Shown: in pieces, positions 12,331-22,060 of the stretch
Numbering within the stretch: the stretch's first letter is position 1
How the letters are laid out: every line of letters begins with the position of its first letter
DNA from: Zygnema cylindricum
Taxonomy: Eukaryota; Streptophyta; Zygnematophyceae; Zygnematales; Zygnemataceae
NCBI GenBank assembly: GCA_037447655.1
Contig: JBBHKE010002283.1
Location: 130,836-194,835, forward strand
DNA: 64,000 bases
Direction of reading: 5' to 3'
Notes under the pieces: model-generated
Told to the model about the DNA's origin: nothing
The model's database searches: none
What the model saw: only the letters and a program-made list of their open reading frames with translations
Program-made: the position numbers and the translations under genes

Positions 12331-13440
12331 TGTCTTTCTTGAAGTCGTTTATTTCTTCTTCTTCCCCCTTCAAAATTTGACGCCGGTATGGAAAGCATCT
12401 TCGGGTTTTGTTTAGGAAGATTTTCGGCTCCCATATCTTCCAATTCTGGTTCCTTATTGGTTTCCACTTCGTATTGTTGCGTTACCTCGGATGTTTTCAT
12501 TTCCTCCTCCTCTGGTATTTCTACAAATTTTCCCTTTTCTCCATCTTCCTTTTCTCCATTTTTAAAGTCAAAGTCAGAAACCTGATCCGGTACAAATCTG
12601 ATTTTGACTTCCTTATTATATTTGAATGGATCAATGGACTTTACTTCATTCATCACTACTATGTTTTTTACGAAAATGATATATATTTTTTTCAAATCAT
12701 ACACTCGGTATCCTTTTGTCCTCTCATCATATCCTACAAGATATCCTAATTTCTTTTCTCCCTCTAACTTCCATTTAGTCTTATCGAAATGCAAACTGTA
12801 GACTTGACTTCTGAGCACTCTCAAACTAGATAAATCTATCTTTCTTCTTGTCCACCTCTCATACGGAGTTTCCTCATTATTTGCTGAAGTTAGGACTCTA
12901 TTTTTGATGAAATTAGCATAGTTGATAGACTCTGCCCAAAACTGTAATCCTATCCTCTTATCGGTTAGCATACTTCTGAACATATCTTTGAAAGTTCTAT
13001 TCACTCTTTTTGCTACTCTATTTTGTTCCGGATTGTAGGGAACAATTTTTTCATGATGAATTCCTTCCTCTTAAAGAAATTTTTCAAATTCCCTTGAGGT
13101 GTATTCATTCCCATTGTCACTTCTTATCTCTTTTATTAAGGTTTCGTGAAGTTTTTCACTCGATACTTTATATTCTTTGAAACATCTCAATACCTCTGAC
13201 TTATGCTTGAGAAAGTACACCTTAGTGTATCTAGATCAATCATCCCTGGCGGTTAACATCCATCTCTTCCCCCTATGTGACGCATACCTAGCAAGTCCCC
13301 AAACATCAACGTGAATTAGATCGAATATTTTCTCTCTTCCTAATGTGGTTACCTTTGTAAATAGAAGTCTATGAATCTTTCCTTAGGCACATCCACTAAA
13401 ATCATCTGAGGTCTCATCATCTTCAAAAGTAATACCATCC
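12327..13440 (-). pseudogene. gamma copia integrase, broken
   Basis: The open part 13004-12327 covers the end of the integrase core and the C-terminal region: FWAESINYANFIKNRVL, PYERWTRRKIDLSSLRV, and LGYLVGYDERTKGYRVYDL, the copia GKGY-like module. Upstream, 13440-13005 translates in pieces into the catalytic core (EYTSREFEKF and NPEQNRV-like segments), interrupted by stops. Downstream is an acidic linker before RT. Confidence 0.75.
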
Positions 13441-13990
13441 ACTATTCCATTTTTTTTTCATTTTCTTTAATATATCTTGATGCACATGACCCAACCTTTT
13501 GTGCCAAAGCATCATATCAATTGCACATGAGTAGACAACACTATTTCCATTGCAAAGTACAATTTTGAACATTCCTTGAGTGCCCTTCTAAACTATCAAA
13601 TAGACCTCATTATCAAAACGTGTTGTGAAGATTCCATTCTTACTTCTTGTTTCAAACTCTTTTTCATCTAGGACAGCTGTAGAGACTAGGTTTTTGCTAA
13701 GCTGTCAAAGGTAGAGAACATATGTGAGTGTTTCAATTGATGCCTTTTCATCAATTAAACCCTTAAGTCAACAGTTCCAACAAGACTTGTGGTTTCTACT
13801 CTACCATCTCCGTACTCTATCTCAACTGTTGGGATCTTTTGTAGTTTGGTGAACCACCTCTTATCTTTGCACGTATGCATTGAGGCCTCTGAGTCTATGA
13901 TCCACCCATCCGCGGGTGGGTCCCTCTCACCTCCAAAAGAACACTTATGTCCCCGTGGAATGTCAACATGCTTCTAAATGGTTTTCAGAT
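13440..13990 (-). pseudogene. gamma copia protease and pre-integrase zinc region, degraded
   Basis: Minus-strand translation in shifted frames gives the aspartic protease block (WIIDSEAS-like near 13890, from 'tctgagtctatgatccaccc' on +) and then the pre-integrase HHCC region (MLWHKRLGHVHQD-like near 13500). No single frame covers it. Protease would cut the Gag-Pol polyprotein in a live element. Confidence 0.55.
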
Positions 13991-14055
13991 TAACAATAAG
14001 CCCCTCAAGCTCTTCTTGCGGTTCAGTTGCTTCGCCTTTTTTGTCATCATGAACT

Positions 14056-14716
14056 TCAGTAAAAAAAAGCCTTTTTCTTTCGTCTATCTTTTGAGGTTCC
14101 TTGTCCGTCTTTTAGTTGGAGATCTGCAAGTTTGACACAATCTACCATATAATGTCCCGGTTTCTTGCAGAAGTGACATAGTTCCCCTCTCTTGTCGATC
14201 AAACTTGCCACTACCTTGTCCTCTTCCTCTAAAGTTTCGATAGGGATCTTTTCTTTTCTACTCATCACGCTTCCGCCAATCAAATTTTGTAGGCAATGCT
14301 TGAACACCTGGACTCCCTCTCTTAAGCTCTATGGTGCTCTCTTTCACTAAAATCATTCCCGCTATATCATCCAAATTCCAATTGCTATCTCCTATATCCT
14401 GCAATCGATTAATGACATTCTCATACTCTTGAGTTAATGATATTCTCATACTCTTCAGTTAATGATATTCTCATACTCTTTAGGTAGTTTCATCATTAAT
14501 GTATTTACTCTTTGTCTCTTAGACCATGAGTTGTCTGCACTTTAGTTCTCCAAATAATGCCCCTAAATCATTGCAATAATCATTTATACTTCCTCGCTTA
14601 TAAGTATAGGCTGCAATCTTACTTTTTGCCAGTTGTTGCTGTTGCAATGATCCACTCTTATATTTGTTAACAGTGATACCCAAATCTGAGTGGAAGATCT
14701 AACATGCATAAGGGGA
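14056..14716 (-). pseudogene. gamma copia gag C-terminal part, truncated by the alpha insertion
   Basis: 14307-14056 encodes an intact CCHC knuckle (CHFCKKPGHYMVDC) with a basic tail. 14449-14258 and pieces to about 14700 give the capsid segment (EYENVINRLQDIGDSNWNLDDIAGMIL). The N-terminal gag and the LTR are missing because the plus-strand alpha LTR starts at 14722. A near-duplicate of about 27 bases (TTAATGATATTCTCATACTC) occurs three times at 14410-14480, a small local expansion. Confidence 0.65.
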
Positions 14717-14721
14717 ATGGC

Positions 14722-15719
14722 TGTTGAAATCACTAGATTTACGAAGGTATTTTCTAGGTCTTAATTGATTAAAATAGCTAAAAGAAAAGCGTAGGCAGCC
14801 TGCCTCCACCTTCTCTCTCTAGCCCACATACTTGTTGAAGTCACTGAAGGAGAGAGAGGGCGGTGGAGCCATGGATGCCTAAGCTCCATAGGCACGACTA
14901 AAGAGTGACCTAAGTCACTCTCAACAAAAGGTTGAGTCCGGCGGGACTTGAACCTCCGACCGGCAGAGCGAGGCGTAGCTGTCAGCTCTTACCAGTCTGT
15001 CGTAGTAGTCCGTTAGAATATATAGGGTTTGACAACTAATTAAACATTACTAAGATCATCAATCCGATTAACAGAATAACAAATTGAGGACATAGACACC
15101 AGTTGAGCTTTTAGTACGCATGAAACATATGTACCAAACATTTGTTATTTTAGACGGCGGGCATTTAGAGCCCGTTTAGACCCGACGTCCCGCATCATCG
15201 TCGGGATCCCGTAATAGCCGCCTTGGAGGTTTGCGGACGTGACATGACTTGGCAACACGTGGCAAGGTTTCATTGGAAAGATGTAAACCTAGAGAGCATG
15301 AGGACAAGTCTGAAGGAGACAGAAGTCCACTCCATGGCCTTGTCGTACACAGGCCGTACAGAAAGTACATCAGCCGTAGTACCTTTCTATACTATACAGT
15401 CTTCTGATTGGTTCGTACATCAGTAGATAGGGGTTGTGAGAGGGGTTTAGGACTTAGAGGATTGAGGAGGTAGCCGCCTCTCTCCCAACAAGCTTGTATA
15501 AATATTGGCATCTTTGCCACTTGATAATTAATCATCTGGTTAGGCATTTTCATTGATTCTTTTTGCTGTGGGCTTAGGGGAGTCCAGATTACACAAGGGT
15601 GCAGTCACATTGTCTATTTGCTTGCTTGGGTAGCAGCAGCTCTAGTTGAAAGTGGGTTAGTCAAAAACTATCTAAAGGCTTCTTAAATTTTGCGGTCCAA
15701 TGGGGGACACAAAATTACA
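14722..15719 (+). repeat. alpha-family copia LTR (998 bp), 5' LTR of the plus-strand alpha array
   Basis: Starts TGTTGAAATCACTAG and ends AAAATTACA, directly followed by a primer-binding site (GGTCATGGGCCCACC). It is exactly the length of the partner LTR at 30249-31246. The left flank is ATGGC; no matching right copy is seen because the array is truncated at 32020. It carries the antisense tRNA-like module, a GAGTGAC/GTCACTC palindrome, a likely TATA box (TATAAATATTGG at 15497) and the first codons of gag. Confidence 0.85.
14925..15015 (-). promoter_or_regulatory. tRNA-like module in alpha LTR (antisense)
   Basis: On the minus strand: A-box-like CGACAGACTGG (15001-14991), B box GGTTCAAGTCC (14953-14943), then TTTT (14928-14925) inside a CTCAAC/GTTGAG hairpin. 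Box order, spacing and terminator resemble an internal Pol III promoter unit. The acceptor stem is not clearly paired, so it is not called as a tRNA gene. Confidence 0.6.
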
Positions 15720-17039
15720 GGTCATGGGCCCACCCTCTAGGGTGCCCATCTTCAACCGATCTGGGTTCATTTAGTGGGAAGCCATGATGACGGGGCATTG
15801 TGTGAAAAGCGATACTGGGGTATTGGTAGTGGACAAGTGAAACGTCCATCTTAGGGAACTCCACCAGGGTTTGGTGGAGTGAGGTTTTCTGCAGCAGAAT
15901 CTGCTCCAACGGTGGAGGCACATGATGGGGACAGCAGTGTTTCCAAAAAGGGGAAAGGAAAGGAGACACCTCTTACTCCCATTGCCATGGCACCCGAAGC
16001 GGTGGCCGTGAAGACCGAGGAAAACGACATTCAGATGTGGGAGTACACCAACATGAATGCCACACATTTCATTCTGAGGCACCTCACTCAAGCTTTGGCT
16101 ACCTCCAATCTTTACATCTTCAAGGCCGAAGTGTTGTGGATGACTTTAGTGGAGATCTATAGAGCTGGTACGATTCAAGAGCTTCAGCTGGCTGAGCAAA
16201 GGCTGGGGAGTTATACTTACAAAGGAGGGAAGATGTTAGACTACTGTAATGATCTCTCTTGTTTGTATATGGAGATGGAAAGTGCCGGATGGACAGTCAC
16301 AATGAAGATGAAAGTTAACACCCTCATCATAAAGTTGCCTGAGGACTACGGAAACATAGTGTACCGAGTGGAAGAAATGGATGACAGTTTTTGGAAGTGG
16401 AACACAGTGGTCCGAATGATACTCGTGCAGGAGAACACCATTGAGATCCGTAGAGGAGGAAAGAGCATTCAAGCTCTAGTTGCCGAAACCGACCGGTGGA
16501 GGAAGTATCCAAAGAAGCCGTACAATAACCTCAAAGGAGACTAATCTAGAGAGCCTAGGCCCCCCAAGGGTCTTTGTCATTTTTGCAAAAAAACGGGACA
16601 CTTCACAGCTGATTCCATCAAGCTGTCGGAGCTGAGGCTCCAAGAAAACCGGGGAGGGGGTTCTTCCAAAGGGGAGAATAAGGCACTTGTGATCACACGT
16701 GTCAAAGGAGAGACCGAGGAGGATGAGTCCTATGGGGAGGAGGATGAGAGCTTCTTCTCGACGAAAATTTGGAGGGGAAGGGGATCCCTCGAAAACAGAA
16801 GTGTGCTCTTGGAGCCATTCTGGAAGCTCCACAGGAAGGATGGATCATCGACTCAGGTGTATCCATGCATATGTGTCGTGACAAGCAACTCTTCACTAAG
16901 TTAAGAAAGATCCCTACTGTAGAAATAGAGTATGGGGATGGGAGAGTAGTTACTACAAATCTGGTGGGCTCGGTAGATTAGAAAGTCTTAGTGGAGGGTA
17001 AGACTTCTATACTCACCTTCTCAGATGTGCTATATATTC
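15720..17039 (+). pseudogene. alpha copia gag and start of protease; 5' part of a gene split by the beta array
   Basis: Gag starts at ATG 15700 inside the LTR (MGDTKLQVMGPPSRVPIFN), hits an in-frame TAG near 15774 and is open again 15879-16544. The capsid region shows MWEYTNMNATHFIL and LEIQELQLAEQRL-like blocks. A CCHC knuckle near 16580 has lost its last Cys (CHFCKKTGHFTADS). The aspartic protease begins at about 16769 in another frame with the catalytic WIIDSG motif (16840) and ends in a stop at 16981. The protease is cut at 17039 by the beta insertion and resumes at 27215 (IPQLSKILVPTSVLDDKDF). Not functional. Confidence 0.8.
17035..17039. repeat. Target site duplication TATTC, left copy (beta array)
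   Basis: TATTC precedes the beta LTR start TGTTG at 17040; the same five bases follow the final LTR end AACA at 27215-27219. Removing 17040-27214 plus one copy restores the alpha protease reading (VLYIPQLSK). Confidence 0.9.
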
Positions 17040-18075
17040 TGTTGTTTTGGAAACCTTGAGTCCTCTCTAAATCTTGCTGCTATGCTGCCATGCTGCGCTA
17101 AGTCTGACATGGCAACTGGAAACCTTCAGCACTCTACACTTGTTGCTGTGCTGCTATACTGCGCTGATCTGACGTCGCAGCTGCGCTGCTCTAATATCAT
17201 CGCAGCTGCGCTGCTCTAATATCATAGCTGCGCTGACAGATCATAGCAGTGATAGCAGTCATTGCAGTTGTAGCACAGTCATAGCAGCTATAGCTGTCTG
17301 CGCAAGAAAGGTGTTCTGAATATGAGTCAGTTTGTGTGAAGATAAATTGACGAGGACATGATTTAGTGAGTATGTAATTCCAAAGGGAGTACACAGACTC
17401 GGTGCACTTTAGGCACACGTGTTTTTCCGTGAGGAAGTCAAGTCTGGTTGTTCCCGAAGAAACAGTTTCAATTGAGGACCGAAGGTACACGTGGAGGTTC
17501 ATCTTCAGTGATGAAAGAATACGGAGACGGCGGACGGAGTTCGCCGTCATATTTGGAAGAGAATTTTGGACTGCGCCGTCATTTCAGCAGACAAAATTTG
17601 ACCGCACACTATTTCATGTTAGCGGTTGTCTTCTCCTTGATCGTTGTAAATATTTTATGTACGTTTGACGGTAGGGTTTTGTTTAATGAAGATTAGTGTA
17701 CCAATCAACCATGGCAATTATGGTACGGCATGTTCAGCTTTAGGCTCACTTGTATATGTAGGCCTTAGATTATTTTAGGAATTAGGATTGTTGTGTAGGA
17801 AAAATTGCGAAGCAGTTTTTGGGTCTTTTGAATTATAAGATCATTGTGATATTTTGGAAGCCCCTTGTAAAATTTTGCATGTGGTTTCTTTGGTGTATAT
17901 TCTATATTGTGGCAAATTTGGAGACCTAGGGTGGGTCTGATTTGCTTGGGGCTTTATTTTGGAGTTGGTTGTTTGTGGGATTTTGTGAGAATTTCCTCTT
18001 TGCCTAATTGATTATCATGGCAGTTGCCGGTGCTTCTTCATTTTCTTCAGTGGCACCAGCTGCCTCAAATCAACA
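17040..18075 (+). repeat. beta LTR copy 1
   Basis: TGTTGTTTTGGAAACC to CTCAAATCAACA. Contains GCAGC/TGCGCTG-rich clusters near 17080-17280, and the gag start (ATG near 18008, MAVAGASSFSSVAPAASNQQ) lies inside its last 70 bases. Followed by a degenerate primer-binding site, GTTCACGGGCCCTCC. Confidence 0.85.
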
Positions 18076-18967
18076 GTTCACGGGCCCTCCCTCACGGATC
18101 CCGGTGTTTAATGGGCAAAAGTATCTTTATTGGGCGGATTTGACTAAGTGTTATTTGAAACAAGTGAAATTATATGATGTGATTTCTGGTATCCTTTCGG
18201 ATACGGATCCGGAGTTTGGGAAGAAAAATGAAGATGCATTGCATATTTTGAAGTTACTTTTATTAGAAGATCTTAACATGACATATATCAATATCTCTAC
18301 GGCATCTGAAATATGGAAGGCTTTGAGTGAATCTTATGTCTTAGCTAGTGAGCAGAATGAGGTTGTAACTGCTGGAAAAATTTGGGACTATAAATATACT
18401 GGGGGTGACATGAACTCATATTGTAATGGCTTGAAACTTTTATTGTCAGAGAATGCATGTTCCGGGGGGAGTTTTCCTCCTTATCATCAAGCTATGATTC
18501 TAATGAGAGGGATTCCTACTGAATATAGAGGAGCAACGGAGCAGCTAAGAAGGTTAGAGAAGAGTAAAAGGAATATAGCTGTAGCTCAGGCTTATATCTT
18601 AGACGAAGAGGCAACTGAGATAGCATTAAATGGTGGTCAATCAGTGGTAGCTTTCAATGCACAGACATATAAGCCGGCTGGATTTTCTGGAAATAGAAAC
18701 TTTACCCCAAATCCGAATTATAGGCAATATGATAGGTGTGTCTATTGCTTTGGTCAAGGTCATGTTTTTCGGCTGTGTCCGACATTTATAAAAGCGTGTC
18801 AAACAGGAATTTATCGTACGAGATGGAGGGTGCGATCGGAGGATTCATCACCAAAATTTTCGACATCAAAACTGCCGGTTAAAAATGCGGCGTTCCTTGC
18901 ATTTGATGAGACGTCACAAGACGGACGGCCGGAAGAAAAGGAAGATATGGTCAGATTTCCGCAATAG
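18008..18967 (+). CDS. beta copia Gag, copy 1 (open, 319 codons)
   Basis: Intact open frame from within the LTR through the primer-binding site. It has the capsid-like UBN2 region (YLYWADLTKCYLKQVKLYD, WKALSESYVLASEQNE, WDYKYTGGDMNSYC) and a CCHC knuckle near residues 243-256 (CVYCFGQGHVFRLC), and stops at 18965. Gag would coat element RNA in cytoplasmic particles. The stop directly precedes the protease frame (DDDEFFALAKDLMEG...), so protease expression would need suppression or a frameshift. It is the gag of a deletion derivative and the best-preserved gag in the window. Confidence 0.8.
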   Translation: MIIMAVAGASSFSSVAPAASNQQFTGPPSRIPVFNGQKYLYWADLTKCYLKQVKLYDVISGILSDTDPEFGKKNEDALHILKLLLLEDLNMTYINISTASEIWKALSESYVLASEQNEVVTAGKIWDYKYTGGDMNSYCNGLKLLLSENACSGGSFPPYHQAMILMRGIPTEYRGATEQLRRLEKSKRNIAVAQAYILDEEATEIALNGGQSVVAFNAQTYKPAGFSGNRNFTPNPNYRQYDRCVYCFGQGHVFRLCPTFIKACQTGIYRTRWRVRSEDSSPKFSTSKLPVKNAAFLAFDETSQDGRPEEKEDMVRFPQ

Positions 18968-19934
18968 GATGATGATGAGTTCTTTGCTCTTGCAAAAGAT
19001 CTCATGGAGGGACCTCGAGATAACGGATGCATTATTGACTCCGGATGCTCCTCCCACATGTGCGGCAGCCGGGCTTACTTCAAAACGCTTACTCCAATTC
19101 GCACTCGTCAAATTTATTACGCGGCATGGTAGAGGCAAACGGAAGTGCCACTCCCATGGAATTTAAGCAGAAAGTGGAAGGCATGGAGACCGATGGAGGA
19201 ATCATTTTTGACAATACCTTGGAGTCAGGGGAGGCAGATTTTATGGCCACCATTCAATAAAGACAAATTGTTGGTAGCCTAATTTACTTCATGAACTGCA
19301 CAAGGCCGGAAATTGGGGCAGCAATTGGCGCTTTGAGTCGAAGTTTGCAAAATTTGAGAAAAACAGATTGGGAGGTCGCAAAGAGGGTTCTTCCGTATCT
19401 TGCAGGAACACGAAATCTTAGACTTGCTCTCGGTGGAGATGAAGTGAAAATTCAGACATGGAGCGATGCTAGCTATGGAGACATGCCAAGCCGCCGTTCC
19501 ACCACTGGATTCATTTTGAAGATTGGAACTAGAACATGCTGTTGGAGCAGCAAGCTTCAAAAGGTATCAGTTTAGTCTACAATGGAGGCTTAATATATGG
19601 CAGTAAGCTTAGTTATCAAGGAGTTATTATGGGTGAAGTTGCTCCTCCAAGAACTTCATTTTATGCAATCTGGACCTCAAATAGTGTGGTGTGACAACCA
19701 GGCAGCTATTGCGATTGCATCTAACCGGAGTCATCACTTCAAAAGCAAGCACATTGACGTCAAGTTGTATTTTGTAAGAGAGAAGGTGATGAACATAATT
19801 TTATAGCTAAGTTATCTTCCGGATGAGAAGATGGTAGCAGATATGATGACTAGGGCTTTACCTGCACCTAAGTTGAAGTTCTGTAGAGAGAAATGTGGAC
19901 TCAATGGCTGAGAGAGTCTAAAGGTTTAGGGGAG
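18968..19934 (+). pseudogene. beta copy 1: protease start fused by deletion to the RT end/RNase H
   Basis: The protease is cut after RTRQIYYA (near 19122), where sequence jumps to the end of RT (AEANGSATPMEF, matching 25415). About 3.3 kb of internal sequence (excluding the solo LTR) is therefore missing. RNase H follows: TRPEIGAAIGALSRSL, WSDASYGDMPSRRSTTGFIL, VWCDNQAAIAIASN. It has stops at 19258, 19573, 19591 and 19804. It ends in the polypurine tract TTTAGGGGAG. A non-autonomous deletion product. Confidence 0.8.
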
Positions 19935-20945
19935 TGTTGTTTTGGAAACCTTGAGTCCTCTCTATATCTTGCTGTTATGCTGCCATGCTGCGCTAAGTTT
20001 AACATCGCAGCTAGAAACCTTGAGCACTCTACACTTGTTGTTGAGCTGCTATGCTGCCCTGATCTGACATCGCAGCTGCGCTGCTCTAATATCACAGCTG
20101 CGCTGACAAATCATAGTAGTCATAGTAGTAATAACAGTCGTAGCAAAGTCATAGCAGCTATAGCAGTCTGCGCAAGAAAGGTGTTCTGAATATGAGTCAG
20201 TTTGTGTGAAGATAAATTTAATGGGGACATGATTTAGTGAGTATGAAACTCGAAAGAGAGTACACAGATCCGGTGCACTTCAGGCACACGTGTCGGTTCG
20301 TGAGAAAGTCAAGTTTGGTTGTTCTAGAAGAAAAGGTACAGTTACATTTGAGAACCAAAGTTACACGTGGAGGTTCATCTTCGGTGATGAAAGAATACGT
20401 GGAAAGCGGACAAAGTCCGTCGTCATTTTTGAAGAGAAGTATTGACTGTACCGTCATTTCAGCGGACGAACTTTAACCACGTACTATTTTATTTCTAGGG
20501 GCTTTCTGATCGGTGTAAATAATTATGAGCATTCGACGGTGGGATTTTGTTAATGAAGAGTAGTGTACCAATTGACCACGCTAGTTGTAGTACGGTGTGA
20601 TCAAGTGTAGGCTCACTTGTATATATAGGACTTAGATTACTTTAGGAAAAGTAGGATTGTTGTGTAGGAAAACTGCGCAACAGTTTTTTGGTGTGTTTCA
20701 ATTATAAGGTCATTGTGATCTTTTGACAGAACTTTGTGAAATTTCTGCATGTGGTTTCTTTGGTGTATACTCTATATTATGGCAAATTTGCAGACCTAGG
20801 ATGTGTCTGTTTTGCTTGGGGCTTCATTGTGAAGTTGGTTGTTTGTGGGATTTCGTGAGAGTTTCCTCTTTGCACAATTGATTATCATGGCAACTGTTGG
20901 TGCTTCTTCATCTTCTTCAGTGGCACCAACTGCCTCAAATCAATA
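19935..20945 (+). repeat. beta LTR copy 2 (shared middle LTR)
   Basis: Follows the polypurine tract GGTTTAGGGGAG and ends in CTCAAATCAATA (consensus CAACA). The primer-binding site follows directly. It serves as 3' LTR of copy 1 and 5' LTR of copy 2. The C-to-T change at the end makes the LTR-encoded gag leader read CAA-TAG before the primer-binding site. Confidence 0.85.
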
Positions 20946-20960
20946 GGTTATGGGCCCACC
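20946..20960 (+). other. Primer-binding site (perfect GGTTATGGGCCCACC)
   Basis: Fifteen bases complementary to the anticodon stem-loop of plant initiator tRNA-Met, at the LTR/internal junction. The ATG within it (20950) is in frame with gag and is the first usable start, since a TAG stands just upstream. Confidence 0.8.
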
Positions 20961-21837
20961 CTCACGGATCCCAGTGTTTAATGGGCAGAAGCATCTTTAT
21001 TGGGCGGATTTGACTAAGACTTATTTGAAACAAGTGAAATTATATGATGTGATTTCTGGTATTCTTCCGGATACGGATCCGGAGTTTGGAAAGAAAAATG
21101 AAGATGCATTGCATGTTTTGAAGTTACTTTTGTCAGAAGATCTCAACATGACATATATCAATATCTCTACGGCATCTGAAATATGGAAGGCTTTGAGTGA
21201 ATCTTATGTCTTAGCTAGTGAGCAGAATGAGGTTGTTACTGCTGAAAAAATTTGGGACTATAAATATACTGGGGGTGACATGAACTCATATTGTTATGGC
21301 TTAAAACTTCTATTGCCGGAGAATGCATGTTCCGGGGGGAGTTTTCCTCCTTATCATCAAGCTATGATTCTAATGAGAGGGCTTCCTACTGAATATAGAG
21401 GAGCAACGGAGCAGCTAAGAAGGTTAGAGAAGAGTAAAAGGAATATAGCTGTAGCTCAGGCTTATATCTTAGACGAAGAGGCAACTGAGATAGCATTAAA
21501 TGGTGGTCAATCAGTGGTAGCTTTCAATGCACAGACATATAAGCCGGCTGGATTTTCTGGAAATAGAAACTTTACCCCAAATCCGAATTATAGGCAATAT
21601 GATAGGTGTGTCTATTGCTTTGGTCAAGGTCATGTTTTTCGGCTGTGTCCGACATTTATAAAAGCGTGTCAAACAGGAATTTATCGTACGAGATGGAGGG
21701 TGCGATCGGAGGATTCATCACCAAAATTTTCGACATCAAAACTGCCGGTTAAAAATGCGGCGTTCCTTGCATTTGATGAGACGTCACAAGACGGACGGCC
21801 GGAAGAAAAGGAAGATATGGTCAGATTTCCGCAATAG
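20950..21837 (+). CDS. beta copia Gag, copy 2 (open, 295 codons from the primer-binding-site ATG)
   Basis: Nearly identical to copy 1 from MGPPSRIPVFNGQK to its stop, including the CCHC knuckle CVYCFGQGHVFRLC. It differs at the leader: an in-frame TAG (20944) blocks translation from the LTR ATG at 20887, so the frame can start only at 20950 inside the primer-binding site. The protease follows in the same frame after the stop. Confidence 0.75.
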   Translation: MGPPSRIPVFNGQKHLYWADLTKTYLKQVKLYDVISGILPDTDPEFGKKNEDALHVLKLLLSEDLNMTYINISTASEIWKALSESYVLASEQNEVVTAEKIWDYKYTGGDMNSYCYGLKLLLPENACSGGSFPPYHQAMILMRGLPTEYRGATEQLRRLEKSKRNIAVAQAYILDEEATEIALNGGQSVVAFNAQTYKPAGFSGNRNFTPNPNYRQYDRCVYCFGQGHVFRLCPTFIKACQTGIYRTRWRVRSEDSSPKFSTSKLPVKNAAFLAFDETSQDGRPEEKEDMVRFPQ

Positions 21838-22060
21838 GATGATGATGAGTTCTTTGCTCTTGCAAAAGATCTCATGGAGGGACCTCGAGATAACGGATGC
21901 ATTATTGACTCCGGATGCTCCTCCCACATGTGCGGCAGCCGGGCTTACTTCAAAACGCTTACTCCAATTCGCACTCGTCAAATTTATTACGCGGATGACA
22001 GCGGTGTGGAGGCTACGGCAAAGGAAAGCGTGGAGTTAGCATGTTACATCAATGGTTAGA
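21838..22060 (+). pseudogene. beta copia aspartic protease
   Basis: Begins after the gag stop with DDDEFFALAKDLM. The catalytic motif IIDSGCSSHMCG is at about 21903. Ends at an in-frame TAG near 22057 (CYING-stop), before the pre-integrase region. The active-site Asp is present but the frame is closed on both sides. Confidence 0.75.
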
